This document shows positions 24,201-36,934 of a DNA stretch of 64,000 nt, piece by piece. The notes under the pieces were generated by a model. It was not told the origin of the DNA. It worked only from the letters and a program-made list of their open reading frames with translations, and searched no databases. The DNA is from Trichosporon coremiiforme. Taxonomy: Eukaryota > Basidiomycota > Tremellomycetes > Trichosporonales > Trichosporonaceae. A program made the translations under genes and the position numbers. Location of the stretch: assembly GCA_039545355.1 (NCBI GenBank), contig BCJJ01000012.1:1381067-1445066 (forward strand). Direction: 5' to 3'. Each line of letters starts with the position of its first letter. The stretch's first letter is position 1.

Positions 24201-27200
24201 GAAAGGAGGACAGGTGACCAGTGCCGCCTCGTCACGAGTGCGATTGTAGGCGCAGACTGTGAAACACGGGGGAGAAGAACAGATCGCAAGATCACCATTC
24301 CCGGCATGTTAATCGGCAGTTCTCCGGCGCCCACACCGGCAGGACCGGCTCATTCTACAGACAAAGTTCGAGTAGAATCGAGCGACTGGGGTATATGACA
24401 ACCCCAGCTGATCATCTCGGGCGGAGGACGGTCCGCAACGCCCACTGCGGACTGACCACCGCTTCTTCCCAGTCATGCTCCTTTCGGGCGTCGAACGCGA
24501 ATCCGAAAGCTTGGCACGGGGCATATGTCGATGGTGACATCGGACTTCGAACATCGAGACGACTTGTCTACACACGATACGGAGCGTAGAATTGTAGCGC
24601 GGACACACACGGAGAGGGGAGCCGGGTTGTGAGTCGAAGAAAGTTGAGGGTCGTGCCACAGTCTGCGGCATGGCGAGCGCGCTACTGCGTGGGGGAGACC
24701 CACCTATATCGGGTTATTGCTTCGGGCGTGAGAATAGTTCGGTTCGGCGGTCGCCCTCCGCCGATCTGACTTCCGCGTACCTCAAACTCGGAGTGCCACC
24801 GAGGGGTCCAGTCGGGGAGTCAGTCACTGTCAGTGGGGATGCCGGGGAGTTTCCGGTGAGTCACAGCATCCGGCGACGTCAGGAGCGACGAGCGCGGCAG
24901 TCGCGGCCGTGTCCGTGACGAGGCCGAATCAACAACGTAGGTTCCCAGCACATGTGAACGGTACGATTCACGCCGTGTCTGAATCGCTGTCCCGTCTCCG
25001 CGATTCACACCTCCACGCATCCTCGCACCCCCTCTCCCCATACTTACGACAAAAGCGACTGCCCCGGGCTGCGTGTTTGTTAGTGGGTGTCAGTGCTCGT
25101 CAGCGATGTCGTATGATTGCGTCTGCGTCGAGCCAGACGCCGGACGGATCCGCGGTCCGCTCGCCACGCAACATGTCCCGTAACGAGAACGAATAACTGC
25201 AGGAAGAGGCCTCTCGGACTTGTGTCGTATGTGAAAGGACTGTCCCGAGGGGTACGAGTGAGTGACGAGGTTACGACCGACCCACTGTTACGTGTGTTAC
25301 GGAAAGCAAAAGTACACAGGTCAGTCGTAAGATCCCCAACCCGACCAAGCTGCCCGCTTTCGGCCCAACTTGTCAGCTCGTCAACTTCCCTACGAAAGAC
25401 GGGGTCTGGGACCTGGCAAAAACCTTAATGTCGCGACTGGAGAGGCTATTCTGCGTCCCGGTATGGTCATTTCGACGTTAGTAATTGCGGACTCGCGTAT
25501 GACAGAATGACAGAATAGCATGCGCTAACGGCTCGCTTGTCTGGTCGATCTCAGTTTGCACGAAAGAGGCAGTCCGAAGAGAAAGAGGTAGGCGACGAAA
25601 CTGCGCGATCTGAGCGTGCGCCGCAAGGGCAGGTCAGGCCGAACAGTCTGACGTTGCCAATCCAGACGCGTCATGATCCGTTCCCACGCCGCGAGGGACC
25701 CGCGAGGTGCCGTAAGCGAGCCGTGTACGAGGCTGCAGCACCGCAGAAGGCGCAGAGCCGCCAGGCGAGGCAGCATGTGTCTCAAGTCCGAAAACTGGGG
25801 CACCCCGATCCCCGACGGTCAGCCTCTGCCTCAAGCCGTTTGCGTCACCCTGGGCTCGCTAGCTTGTTGCTGTTGCGCGGCGTAGATGTCGCTCCTCCTC
25901 AATGTCCGCGTCGCTTGAGAGATCTCGTCAGCGTTCGGTCTGTGGAACATATGCGGGCTGCCACAAGGCACGACAGCCGCGAGCCCAGCCCGGTCCGTGT
26001 ACTGTGTATGTCCTGGTGATCGAGACGACGGCGCGGGCCATTTGTACCGATCCCTCTGCCGTTGCCTTGCTATCCGAGGGGGAGAATTGGCATCGCACAT
26101 TCACAGCGAAGACGCAACGAGTGTTCCTCGGTACCTGTCGGATTGATTTCACGAATTTGGCACGCCCCCCCAGGAGACGCTGTACATCCGTCGTTGACTG
26201 AGGGACTGACCGCCATTCGAGATCGTTCTGAACGACCCACACCCCACTGCGCCTCAATCCGGCACTGTGGCTCGGCACGAGCAGGTGATCGGATCGCGTG
26301 TTGGCTTGCCTGGCTGGGCTGTCGAGATTGCTGGCTGGAGTCTGGGGCGTGCAACGCCTCCCAACGAGAGGGATATACGACTATGCCGTTGAGCGCCGAC
26401 GTTGTACCGCTTCCGAATGAAACAAAGCCCCTCAGAGGGTCATTGAGGGGAAGGAAGGGGGACGCTGAGCCACTTCCCACTCGTAGCATATGGATTCACC
26501 ATCGACTCGGCGCAGTGCCTTGCAGGAGGGGCAGTGGGAGACGGACTGGGCGAGCCAGTAGACGGCCAGAGCCCCCAATGAACCTGACAGTAGGTGACGA
26601 GCGCGGCGTGCCTGCTGTACCGAACTCGATACGCCTCCTTACTCCGCGAGCCTCCGCCGATCTCCGCTCATCATGGCTTGGCTTGGCATGTCTCTTCACG
26701 CGACGGGAGCTCTTCCGAGCGGCTGACTCTGTGACAGGTGCCACCGCCTCCGCCCGTTTCTGCCACTCTAGTGGCTGAGCCGCTCCAGACCGAGACCAGC
26801 TGACCAGTGATCCACCTGACGTGCTCACTACCACCTGCACGTTCAATGTTCCATGCATGCATGCCAGCGCCTCTGCGCCTCCCCCACATTGACCCCCAAC
26901 CCCCACGGACGGGGGTGTGGGAGGTGGGCCCACGACGCCGATCTTTACCCGAGGAACAGGCGAGCGAGATCAGTCGCGTCCACTGTACTATAGGACGCTA
27001 GTGTGGTCAGCTGGGCCAGATGGGGCGATAGAGTGGGGGTAGACTGATAAGAGGAGTGGGGGAGATCAGTGCCGATCGTCCCTCCACCCACCCAGCTGCC
27101 TGCGCCCCCGCCCAAGGAGCTACATTTACCGAGATGTTTGGAATCGCGAGCGAAACAGGCGTGAGACTGTCGCACGATACGAGCCAGCTCAGTTGACGGG

Positions 27201-30200
27201 TCGAGGCGTCGAGACCGTGTGACCGACGTTCGCCATGTCTGGCACCATGTGCAGTGCGCGACCAACAGCAAGGCAGCAGAGGGGTGGGGTGTGGGGTGAA
27301 TTGCGCGGAACTGTCACCTCTAGTCGCCTGGGAGTCACTCGAGTCACTCGTTGTCCAGGTCCAGTATGCATTCGAGGCGGAACATGGCCCATTGTCAGGC
27401 AGACAGAATGGGTTCCACACGGAGATGGCCAGCCGTAAACGACGAGTCAGCGCGCGTCGATCGTCCGGTTCGCTGAATCCGCGCCCAATCGCCTCATGCA
27501 TGAATTCCGCGTGCGCAGCAATGGAAGCAGGCGTCAACATGGATCGTCGTCATTGCATCATTGACCGGGTATGCATCGCCGGTTGTTGTATATTCGATTG
27601 TGAGAACTTCGGTGTACTGCTTGCAGCAAGTAGCTCTCGACCGTCGTGCAGCGCGGCGTTGAGAGTGAAGTTCGGAGACTTGCATGTAAATTTGACCGAA
27701 TCGCGGCTTCACAAGCGAGACCATGACGGACATGACGGGGATGACGGCTTCGGGATAGCGGGGCAGCATCGGGCCAGAGAGAGAAGTGGGCCGATCAGGA
27801 ACGGTGCCGGACTACGCGTGAAGGTTTGGCAGTGTGTCACCGCGTGAGACCGGCAGGGCATAAATCATTCGCGCGTAAGAGCGTGTGGAGCAGTGGAGCG
27901 GATTTGGAACATCTGGGGAACAATTCCATAAACGCTCGGAGTTACACAGGCTTACCGCTGGCTTGGAATCGGAACTGATACTGCGGTGCCTTTTTCCGTG
28001 TTTTTACTGCTGCCGGTCCTGTTCCCCGCGCCGTCATCGCTGCCATCGCTTCGCCGTTCTCCGGGCCAGACCTTGTATAGTGGACGATCGCGATGATATT
28101 CGCGTCACAGATCTGCTCCATTTCTCGATCAGAAAAATCAGAAACGCAATCAGAAGCAATCTGTGCCGCATCCCGGAGTGCGCTCTACGGCCGCATGCCG
28201 TCTGCGAGCTCCCCTGGCGAGGGGGATCTCGTGTAGCCCCGCCATGTCGTTCAGTAACGTCGTCGCCTAGCCCACGCTGCGTCCCGTCGCCTGACCATGG
28301 TGTTCCAAACCGAGCATTCCTGCCAAGCGACACAGCAGCCTGACTTTCCTGCATGCTTGTCAAGTTTGATGACTCGGTGCCAAATGTGCCACGGCCAGAT
28401 CTGCATGATATTGGGGACAAATGTCGGGTGCTCCGATATGTGCACCTGAAGTAGTTACCGCAGAGACCGCAGGCTGTGGCTTGGCACTCGTATTCGGATC
28501 TGTACGCGGTGTGGGAATCAGATCAGGTTCAAGGTCATCAGATCAGGTCGCCGGTCCGGCACCGAGCTCAGTGGGCAGGTGTCAGAGGTGGCGGCCAGGT
28601 GGGCTCGTGCTTTGTCAGGCACACGGTGTCCACAGTGACGCGGAAGTCTGAGCACGTACAGCGAGGATGAGCATTGAGCACGACCGAGGGGGTGAAGCAG
28701 GTCTGGGCGGCCGCTCTTCCCCTGCGTCGGTGCGAGGCGGGGGAGCCGGACCAATCGACACTGCCTCGTTGTCTCCGCGCTCTCGCTTGGATGTACGGGG
28801 TGTAACTAGGTCACTGGGACACAACAGGTGAATAGAGCACGGGGGAGCACATGCTCGTCGTAAGCGCAGAAGGATTGTAGGGGCCATAGCCAGACAGGTC
28901 CGGAGGCACTATACGCTGCCGCGCTGCCAGCATGCAGTACGCCTGTTGAACACTGCTGAACTGCAGGACTGTTAGACGCCGTCGGGGCCTTCGGACGGTC
29001 GGGGGGAACGGGGTGAAAAGAATCCGGAAGTATCGTCCTTGGGTGTTGGGCCCGCTGATTGACGAAACAGAGTTCAATCAATGCCGGCTGCTTACTTTTC
29101 CCTGTATCCCCCCGCGATTTCCCCAACCTCCAAAACATTGCAGCAAAATTTGGTCGCATCCGACGCTTTTCCGCAGTCCACTCTTGTGCTAACGGCCGTC
29201 CGGCAAGGTCGCCGATAACTAGCTGCCGGTCTACGGCCAACCCATCGACCATGCCCGCAGTGGGACGTGGGATTGGGACATTCGGTGTGCGTTGAAGGTT
29301 ATGGCGTGAATCCTAATGAGCGTACTCTGAATACTCTGAATCGTGACTTGCCGATCTGCAGCGGAAAAGCAAACTCAATTCATCACTCAAGCCCCCGCTC
29401 CTGGTTACTGGTGCCTCCTCGTTCCTTCGTCCACTGCTGCTCTTCAGCTTGGATCGAGGAACAGCAGGAACAGCGTCGTGCCGCGTTTCCTTCGCACCTG
29501 CTGCAGTACGACAGCCCGCCAGGCAGGACGCGGAAGCACGTATATGCGACGAGACCTACGAGTGAGGCGTATCCGGAACAGTGGTGGGAACTGGTGAAGC
29601 AAGACAAGTTGCAGCCGCAGCAGCCACCCGGACGAGCGGCAGTCCGACCGCGAGACAGCAACACCTGATGCCAGATGTGCTACTACATCGGTCAGCTGCC
29701 CGCATTTCGTTGGGGCCGATACGGGATTGTCGGCCTTTGCTCGAATAGGAGTTGCGGATGCGCATCACGCGCACGGGCGGCGTGCGTGTGGCTGCTTACA
29801 GCATGTCGGACTCGAAGGGGAAGGCGCCACCGACGGGCGTGTTCTACATGTTTGAGTTGCGAGATGTGTGGCGCCGGTGCCGGCGCTGGCGGTGGAGATT
29901 GTCCCGCACGCTAGCATGGCTCTGCTGACATGGCTGGCAACTGGCTTACGATACTCGGCGCTCTCAGTGCCGGCAGAACCATGGGGCAGGAGGGTGAGCG
30001 CCACCGTGGCGCCGGCGGTCGTCAGGGGCATTCAGTCATAAGCTGTGTGTGTCAGATGTCAGGCGTTGAGCGGTGCAACGTCCGAGCGCTCTTGTCCGAG
30101 GCGGGTCGGAGGAGTGGCCGAGTGTGCAGCCTGTAATCTGCAGGAGGCGGCAGGCGGCGTCGGTTGCGCCGCCTGGCGTCTTACGACGAGGATCGTGGAT

Positions 30201-33200
30201 CCCACTTCGCGGCATGGTCCTGATGCTTTCTGCAATGTAGCATCTCTGCGTTCTTCTGGGCATTCTGGGCAGGACTGATAGGTTGGTATTCCTGAGCGGC
30301 GCTGCGCCACAACCCCGGCGTGCGCTGCTTGGCCGCCGGTGGGACGCCGCCCGCGAACGCTAGCCCTCGGCGTCGCCGACACAGCGCTTCCATTGTCCTT
30401 CGGTGTGGTGGGTTCATGAACCGAGAAGGAAACGAGATCCTGGGGCGCTCGGCGCCGCAGACAGCCATCGTCGGCACCCTGCTTCACCCCTGCTCAGGCC
30501 ACTCAGACTCTCGCACCCACTGTGAGTGTTTGGTTAATTCATGATTCACAACTGCCTGACGGCCTGACGGCCTGATGGCAGTCTGTCCGACCAGTCGGGG
30601 TGTCTATTGATGCACTGTAGCATGCATATTGCCATATGGCAGCTGGCAGGCTGGATTCATGACACTGGGGCTTGAACTGGACTATTTCAGGGACACCATC
30701 TCAGGGTCCATCCAGTGCTGGAGGCAATTTTGCATGTAGTCAGCGGCAGTCGGTGGCAGCACAGGTGTTCAATTGGCCGTTCGTTCCGAAACTCTAGCTG
30801 AAAAGATGAATCGACCAGCTGGACCCCAGGTGCACAGCTGCACTGCCAAGCTTCTTACGGCCGGGCCGAAGTCGACGTACGTCCGTCTGTTCCGTTGCAA
30901 CTTCCCCTCACCCTTCAGGCCTCAGGGGTTCGAGGGCCAACTGAGGGCCTGCTCAGATGGATCTCGGGGGGTCAGATGGGTGTACGGCATCCTTTCAGGT
31001 CGAGGCTGCCCCAGACGCTACTGTCAGACACGGGCTGGCGTTGCAGATCTGCTCGATCTCGACCGACTTGGCCAGACAAGGTGCTCGCGGTAGATCTAGC
31101 TACTGAATACAGATGAGATGAGGGGGATGCTAATCCGGTCTCTATGGGCGGTCAGCGGTACTTGGCCCGCAGATCTAATCTGTGAACCCACGCCGAGCCG
31201 GTGTATGCTGCACCGAGCAGCGCCAGTGCAGCGATCCGGGGCGGAGCACTCAATTCAAGTGACGAGGTTGCATGTCATGTGTGAATCACAATACGGAGGC
31301 CGGAGAAGCCAAATACAACGGAGGGCAGTTCCGATACCTCATGGTGGTTCTACCGGGAGGTAATCACTTGAGAAGGCGGGGTTGTAGTCAAGTCACTGAA
31401 ATGGCGGCTGAATGCCTCACTCAAGCACGAAGTGGCTCATGCTGGGGGATCGATGGGAACTCACTCAGGTGATGCGCCAATGCAAATGAGCAAATGCGCA
31501 TGTGACCGCGGAGTCTGCTGGACGCCTCTGTGTCTGATCATCCCGAAGTTAAACTGGCGAGCATCGAATCGAGCTGATCGACGGAACTGCGCAAATGTCG
31601 ACCGACATTTCCGTTCTGGGCATTCTGGTGGCAGGTCAGGCAGAGCGTTGAGCATGTCAGCATGACCATCTTGGGTGTGCACGCATGAACCTCGGTTAAT
31701 ACCTCCTCAGCGAGCATGCATCCGCGACCCCAGCGGGGAAATGAACCTTGTTATGTCCATGTGGATCGGTCCAGATAGCTGTCTATGATAGGACAGGTGC
31801 GATCGAAACCGATCGCGGGTCGTAACCGGATAAGCGAGGAGTGCGTCACGGCCGTAAGACGACGCGGTGCCCAAGATGTCTCGCTCTCTGGGTCCGGGGC
31901 GCAAATGCCTGGTGTTCTGGGGAGCCCGGGTGACCGAGAAGCATGCCAAACGGGTGTTCCGCATCCGAATGTCCTCTTGCCGCTGTATTAGAGTTGGTCA
32001 GCTCGATGCATGCTGGCAGAAGGCATACGTCTCCGAGTCTCCCCTATCTAAGCGGTTCTTTCCGACTGAAATTGATCAAGCTTCGCTGTGTGACAAATTC
32101 AGGTCAGGCCCGTGTCCCTCGCTTCGCCGCCGCCTCAGCCAACCGGATGCGCACGACGCACCAACACCCAGCCTGGGATACCAAGGGCACCGTGCTGCTT
32201 CGCGAATGTTAGCCAGCCGCTGAAGCGCTGCTCGCCCGAGCAAGGATGCGCTCAGACGACGAGTGATGGTCTGGACGCCCGCATCCGTTTTCGCTTCGCG
32301 GGCGGGCGGGACGGTGTCGCTGCGGATAGCCTTGCCACCCAATCAGACGACGGGGGCCATCGGATTGCGTTCCGGATATCGGGCAAACGTAGGTCCGCAA
32401 TGTGCTTCCATGTGTTGTCTCGAATCCTCCAATGCGTGACAACGCGCCAATGCGCTGTGTGCGTCGCAATGCGGCGTCCCGGCCTGGGGGACTGTGCGAG
32501 AAGGAGGGGAACGGGAGAGGGGCAACAGGGGGGTGGCAGGCGAGCACTACGTGTTCCATGTCCATGATCCGAGCCAGCTCACAAGCTCTCACGTATGACT
32601 AAGGCTGGACATGTCGTGGCGAAAGCGTCAAAGCGGCATGCCAAGTCCGAGCCTGGGCAGAGCTGGGCCGGTGATAAGATGCTGACTGATCTTGGTCTGT
32701 GGGCCGCTGGTAGCGGGCGCCGCTGTGTCATGTCAGCGCTTGGACGAGGCATACCGCAGTTTGGTTCCCGAGGTTTGGATCCAGGACCTAGTGGCAGGTC
32801 TTGGGACACCCCCTCCCCCCCGACATCTGTCTGCCCTTCTGCATGTCCTCCAGGGTCAACACAGGGCCAGTTCTACGTGAAAAAGGTTCCAGGTTCAAAC
32901 ACCGTGCTGGAGCATTGACCTTACATGGTGGATCTGGGACGAGCATTGTGGGATCGTGGAAGGCGGGGTGCAGTGCAGCGGACGCAGTCAGGACCCTGAC
33001 AGCACCTGAAAGTGCAAGCTGGAACACGCTTGCGGCTGCGGACCTCCCTTCTGCACGCAGCAAGGCGGCCGCAAGGTTGATGTTCGGAACGACGTGCATG
33101 CCCATTGAAAGTTGGCACCTGAGGGTCAGCCTGCTCAGGTAAAAGGGAGGTGACAGGGTGGGACCCTGACATTCGTCGTCCAGAGCCTATCCGGCTACAA

Positions 33201-36200
33201 GTGGCCTCAGTCGGTGACTAAGGCTCGGCCAAGCGGTGACTTCCCTGTGCTTCACTAGAGCACTCAGGATGGCACACGACGAACCGCTTTGTCTCGTACG
33301 TTGGGCGCTATTTCACTCCTTAGACTACTCCCTAGTATGCGGGGTTGCGGAGGGGTGGCAGACGACCAAGCTGGGGCAGGCGAGGGATACGTTGTTTGCT
33401 TCCTTTGTCTGGAAGACCCCAACAGGAGCGATATCCTATCAACGCGCGGGATAGCCAGCCTGGACGCCAGCCTGATGCGCCTTCCCGGGCCGGTCTCTGC
33501 ACTACTGGACGCCAGAGGTGGCTGCTGCCTGACGTGCCGCCGTGCCCGAGATCAGAGCCGCGGTCGAAGCTGGGTCGAACCTGGGCCCATCGAGCCGGAA
33601 GCTCGCACTGCGGCATCCTCGCCATTCGCGAGCATGTGAGCAGCTGATTCAGCGCTGCGTGTTCGAATACAGGGTCGGAGCAGGGCCAGCAGGGAGAAAC
33701 AGGGCGCGCAGATGTTCAACAGGAGTGCGCAGGACGCGTAATTCACAGACATCACGGCAGCACGCCAACATCCCTCGACCGGGCAAAACAAGTGACAAAC
33801 CAGTTGCGCGCAGTTGGACACTGGTGGACCATCCGGGACGCTGTGGGTCAGATGCTGTTCCTTTTGTTCCTTGGGGCCGTCGGTATGGACGGGGGGTAGT
33901 GGAAAGGCGGAGCAGTCACCGAACCCAAGCTAGTCTTCCGGGTGGAAGCGAACAAACAAGGCGGCAAGCGCCACTGGTGCTAACGGCCGTTCTGCCCGTT
34001 CGATTGCATCCTTCTAGCGCGCCGGTCGCGCGCCGCCCAGTCGGAACATGACTGTGGAACGGGAGCTTCAGGTGCACCAGGCGTCACCGGAATGTGAGAA
34101 CCAGCAGGACACGGGTGGGTTGCTGTGCAGGTTGTACGGTGGGGTGTAGGCATTTCCAGCAACGAGCTATGCGTGTCTGCAGCTGCAGGAGCGACATTAA
34201 CTCTGCGCGGATATATTGGATGCACCAGGGCTAAAAGAGGTACGAAGGAACAGAAGGTACGGCGGTGTTCTGCAGATGAAGGTCTGCGGTACAGCAGCAG
34301 CGGAAACCGGACATGCATCCAACCTTGTTCCTCGCCTTCCCGGATGCTGCGACAGGCACTGGGAGTGGGTGGTGGACACTGGCCGAACAGCGCAGACGAA
34401 ATCGTGGGAACCGGCACGAAAAGGGTTTCGGGGATCGGGGACCCAGTGCGTGCAATGCATGCAGAGATTACGGGCGACGCGTTGGTTCGTCAGTCACCTC
34501 CGTGTCCGCGTCTGCTAGCATAGCCGGCGGCCTGAGGCGGGCAGGTGCCGTACAGCAGTGCCGTTGTTCGTGCCGCACGACGTGTGCGACGCGTGCGATG
34601 CGTGGCCCATGCCATCTCCGCAGGTTGGAGGGTTTCGCCATTCCCACAGTTGGCGCGTGGACTGCGTCATGGACCCATGAACGCGCTCGCCATATGTGTG
34701 GGAACCGCAAATCTTCGCGGGGTGACGTGAAACGCCAGAACAGCGCCAATGCATGCGGGAGGTGATCTAGGAAATGCGCTATCAATCGATGAATTCGCTA
34801 TGAACGCACAGGAGGGCTGGAAGGGAAGTGGATGCATGAGATCCATAAGCCGAGAGAGTGGCCGGAAGGCTCGCCGGAGAATCATCATCATGACGATGTC
34901 ATCATGACTGTGCAAGGACGGATGCATGGTTGAGTGAGTCCGCTCACGGGTCCTTTCCCGGCATCAGCGGCCCACCGGCGAGGAATGGAAGGCATGCCAG
35001 GTCGCAGGCTGGACCCTCTAGGCCTCTCGGCCCTCTCGTCCGGAACAGTCCAGACACAGTTTTGGTCAGCCAAAGGTGGAGCCTGATCCAGGAATCTATT
35101 CGGCAAGCTCGGCATGCAAACGCGCCCTAGTCAGAGTTTAACGGGGATTGCCCAAGCCATTAGAATCGCCACTGCTTGCACTCGTCTCAGTCGACCTGGC
35201 AGTGACGTTGAAGCACATGTCACTTGCAGTGCCTAAACCACTTTGGCGTGCACCTGTCGCTGACTATGCGTGCTACTGGATCAGCCGGTTGCTCAGTCAG
35301 CAATAGTGCATGGCGGTGCTGCTGCCGAGAGTAGTGCATTTCGGCGTCGAGGATTAGGCGGCAGTCGGCGTGCTTGCATGCTTGGGCGGTGCTTGGGCGC
35401 CTTGGCCCGGGCTTGGTACGGAGTAGTACGAGTCCCGCACTTGACGGGCTGATAGATTGTCGTTGGTGAGCCTGGCAGATGGATCTGGTGGCGTCCAATG
35501 TCATTTGCCGGAAGGTGCGTGCTGTTAGTTTCCCCACCGGCGACTTGGAGCCCGGGGGATGTCTGAGATGATGATGCTCGCCTGAGTTGATGAGATGGAT
35601 GGAAAATTGCCACTCTAATGGCATGCATTCTGTAATGAGGATTAGCTTAGAGGCGTTTAACGATTTTGGCGGGGGCTGCTTGTGTGGAGACCGAGGTTTC
35701 TGGGCCGTCTGGCTGTCTGGCCCGGTTCGTTTGGGGGGGATTTATGCGGGCATTGACCCTCGCCTGTGTGCCAGCAGGGTTTCTGTTCAGGGTGCAGAGT
35801 GCTCAGGGCGGCGAGGGGCCATGAGGCACTGAAAGCTCGCCACTGAGATCTTCGCTTCGATGGTCAGGACACCAGTGTCAGGGCAGGCTGGGCGTCAGGA
35901 TTAGAGCATCCCCAGGTAGGGGCTCGGCACACTGCCTGCAACTCGCCAGACGTGCTCAGGGATCCCAGGGCGGACGGACTCCAGGGCGGACAGGGCACAT
36001 GGGCGGCAACCATCGAGCGTACGGGCGGACGAGCGTCCAGGTGATGATGAACGCGCTGCCAGCCCAGCTAAGCGGGCCCATGGTCACTCGATTTGCGTCG
36101 TCATTGTCCAAAGTCTCTCCGACCCGACAAACGCCCTGCGGCCCTGCCCTGCTTTGGCGGCCGGCCTCCGGTTTCGTGCCCTCGTCCCTCTTGTCCCTCA

Positions 36201-36360
36201 GGTCCCTGCCCCTGGCACCTTGGCCTCTGCGCCTGTGCCTGTCGTGCCGTGGCCGTAGAGCTGCACTCCAGCAACTCGCCTGCTGGTCCACCGATCAAAC
36301 CGAGTCACCGACGATTGCATGTTCATGACACGGCCGATACCCCGTGTGCTAGCTTGTCAC
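21234..36360. other. Gene-poor region, about 15 kb, no recognisable gene
   Basis: I read both strands and found no conserved domain, no plausible exon chain and no transposon protein motif. The longest open frames (238-243 codons near 23.1-23.8 and 26.1-26.8 kb) have no hydrophobic or domain pattern and no coding-type codon bias. The region is GC-rich and rich in CpG, so it does not look like RIP-mutated or AT-rich heterochromatin. It may be ordinary intergenic DNA, decayed repeat sequence, or part of a regional chromosomal element. Confidence 0.6.
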
Positions 36361-36934
36361 CACCCCGCGTCAGGCCCATCAAGGTGCACCACCCCAGCCC
36401 CTGCCCCGGCTGTTCCCCTCTCCGGCCGTCGACTCTTCCTCCTCCTGCCGTTTTCCCCTCCGAATCTTACTGCATCCACCTGGTCACTCCTAGCACTCCT
36501 CTTTATAATACGTCGGCCTCCTTGTCCCATCCCATCCCACACCCCTCGCTTACACCTACAAAGCTCCTCACTCCCCCACACACATACACAATCTACCCGA
36601 TCACTCACACACGCATCTTCGCACCTCAACATCCATCTCGCATCCCCCCCTTCCCCGCGTTCTCTGAATCACCCCAAACGCTCTTGTCGCTGGTCGTCAC
36701 TGCTCAACACCTGATCCGAACTTCAACCGACCCACCGGCGTTTCAACCGACTCTTTCCAACTAAAAGATCAACCTGCCCGAGCAACGTCCAGTCTTGTGC
36801 GCTTGATCACACCACCACTGCCCGACACCGACAGCACCTACTTCGAACTCGAACTCGTGCATCGTCTCTTGTTTTCGCTTCGTTTCCGCACAAGCAACCG
36901 ACTCAATCGATCGACGTAGTCTACAGAGTACAAC
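36361..36934 (+). promoter_or_regulatory. Pyrimidine-rich leader candidate of the cyclin gene
   Basis: From about 36.36 kb the plus strand becomes strongly C/T-rich and stays so until a good 5' splice site (AACGTGAGT) at 36935. This is the pattern of a transcription start region and first noncoding exon. The nearest downstream gene is the cyclin at 38698. Its transcript would then carry a leader intron of about 1.3-1.7 kb. Inference from composition and the donor only. Confidence 0.35.

Noticed and set aside
26062..26778. 238-codon open frame on the plus strand
   Set aside because: Same reasons; no recognisable motif and no splice-linked neighbours.
21234..36360. Transposon graveyard or centromere
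   Set aside because: No reverse transcriptase, integrase, transposase or long terminal repeat was recognised, and the sequence is not AT-rich. Left as unexplained rather than called.
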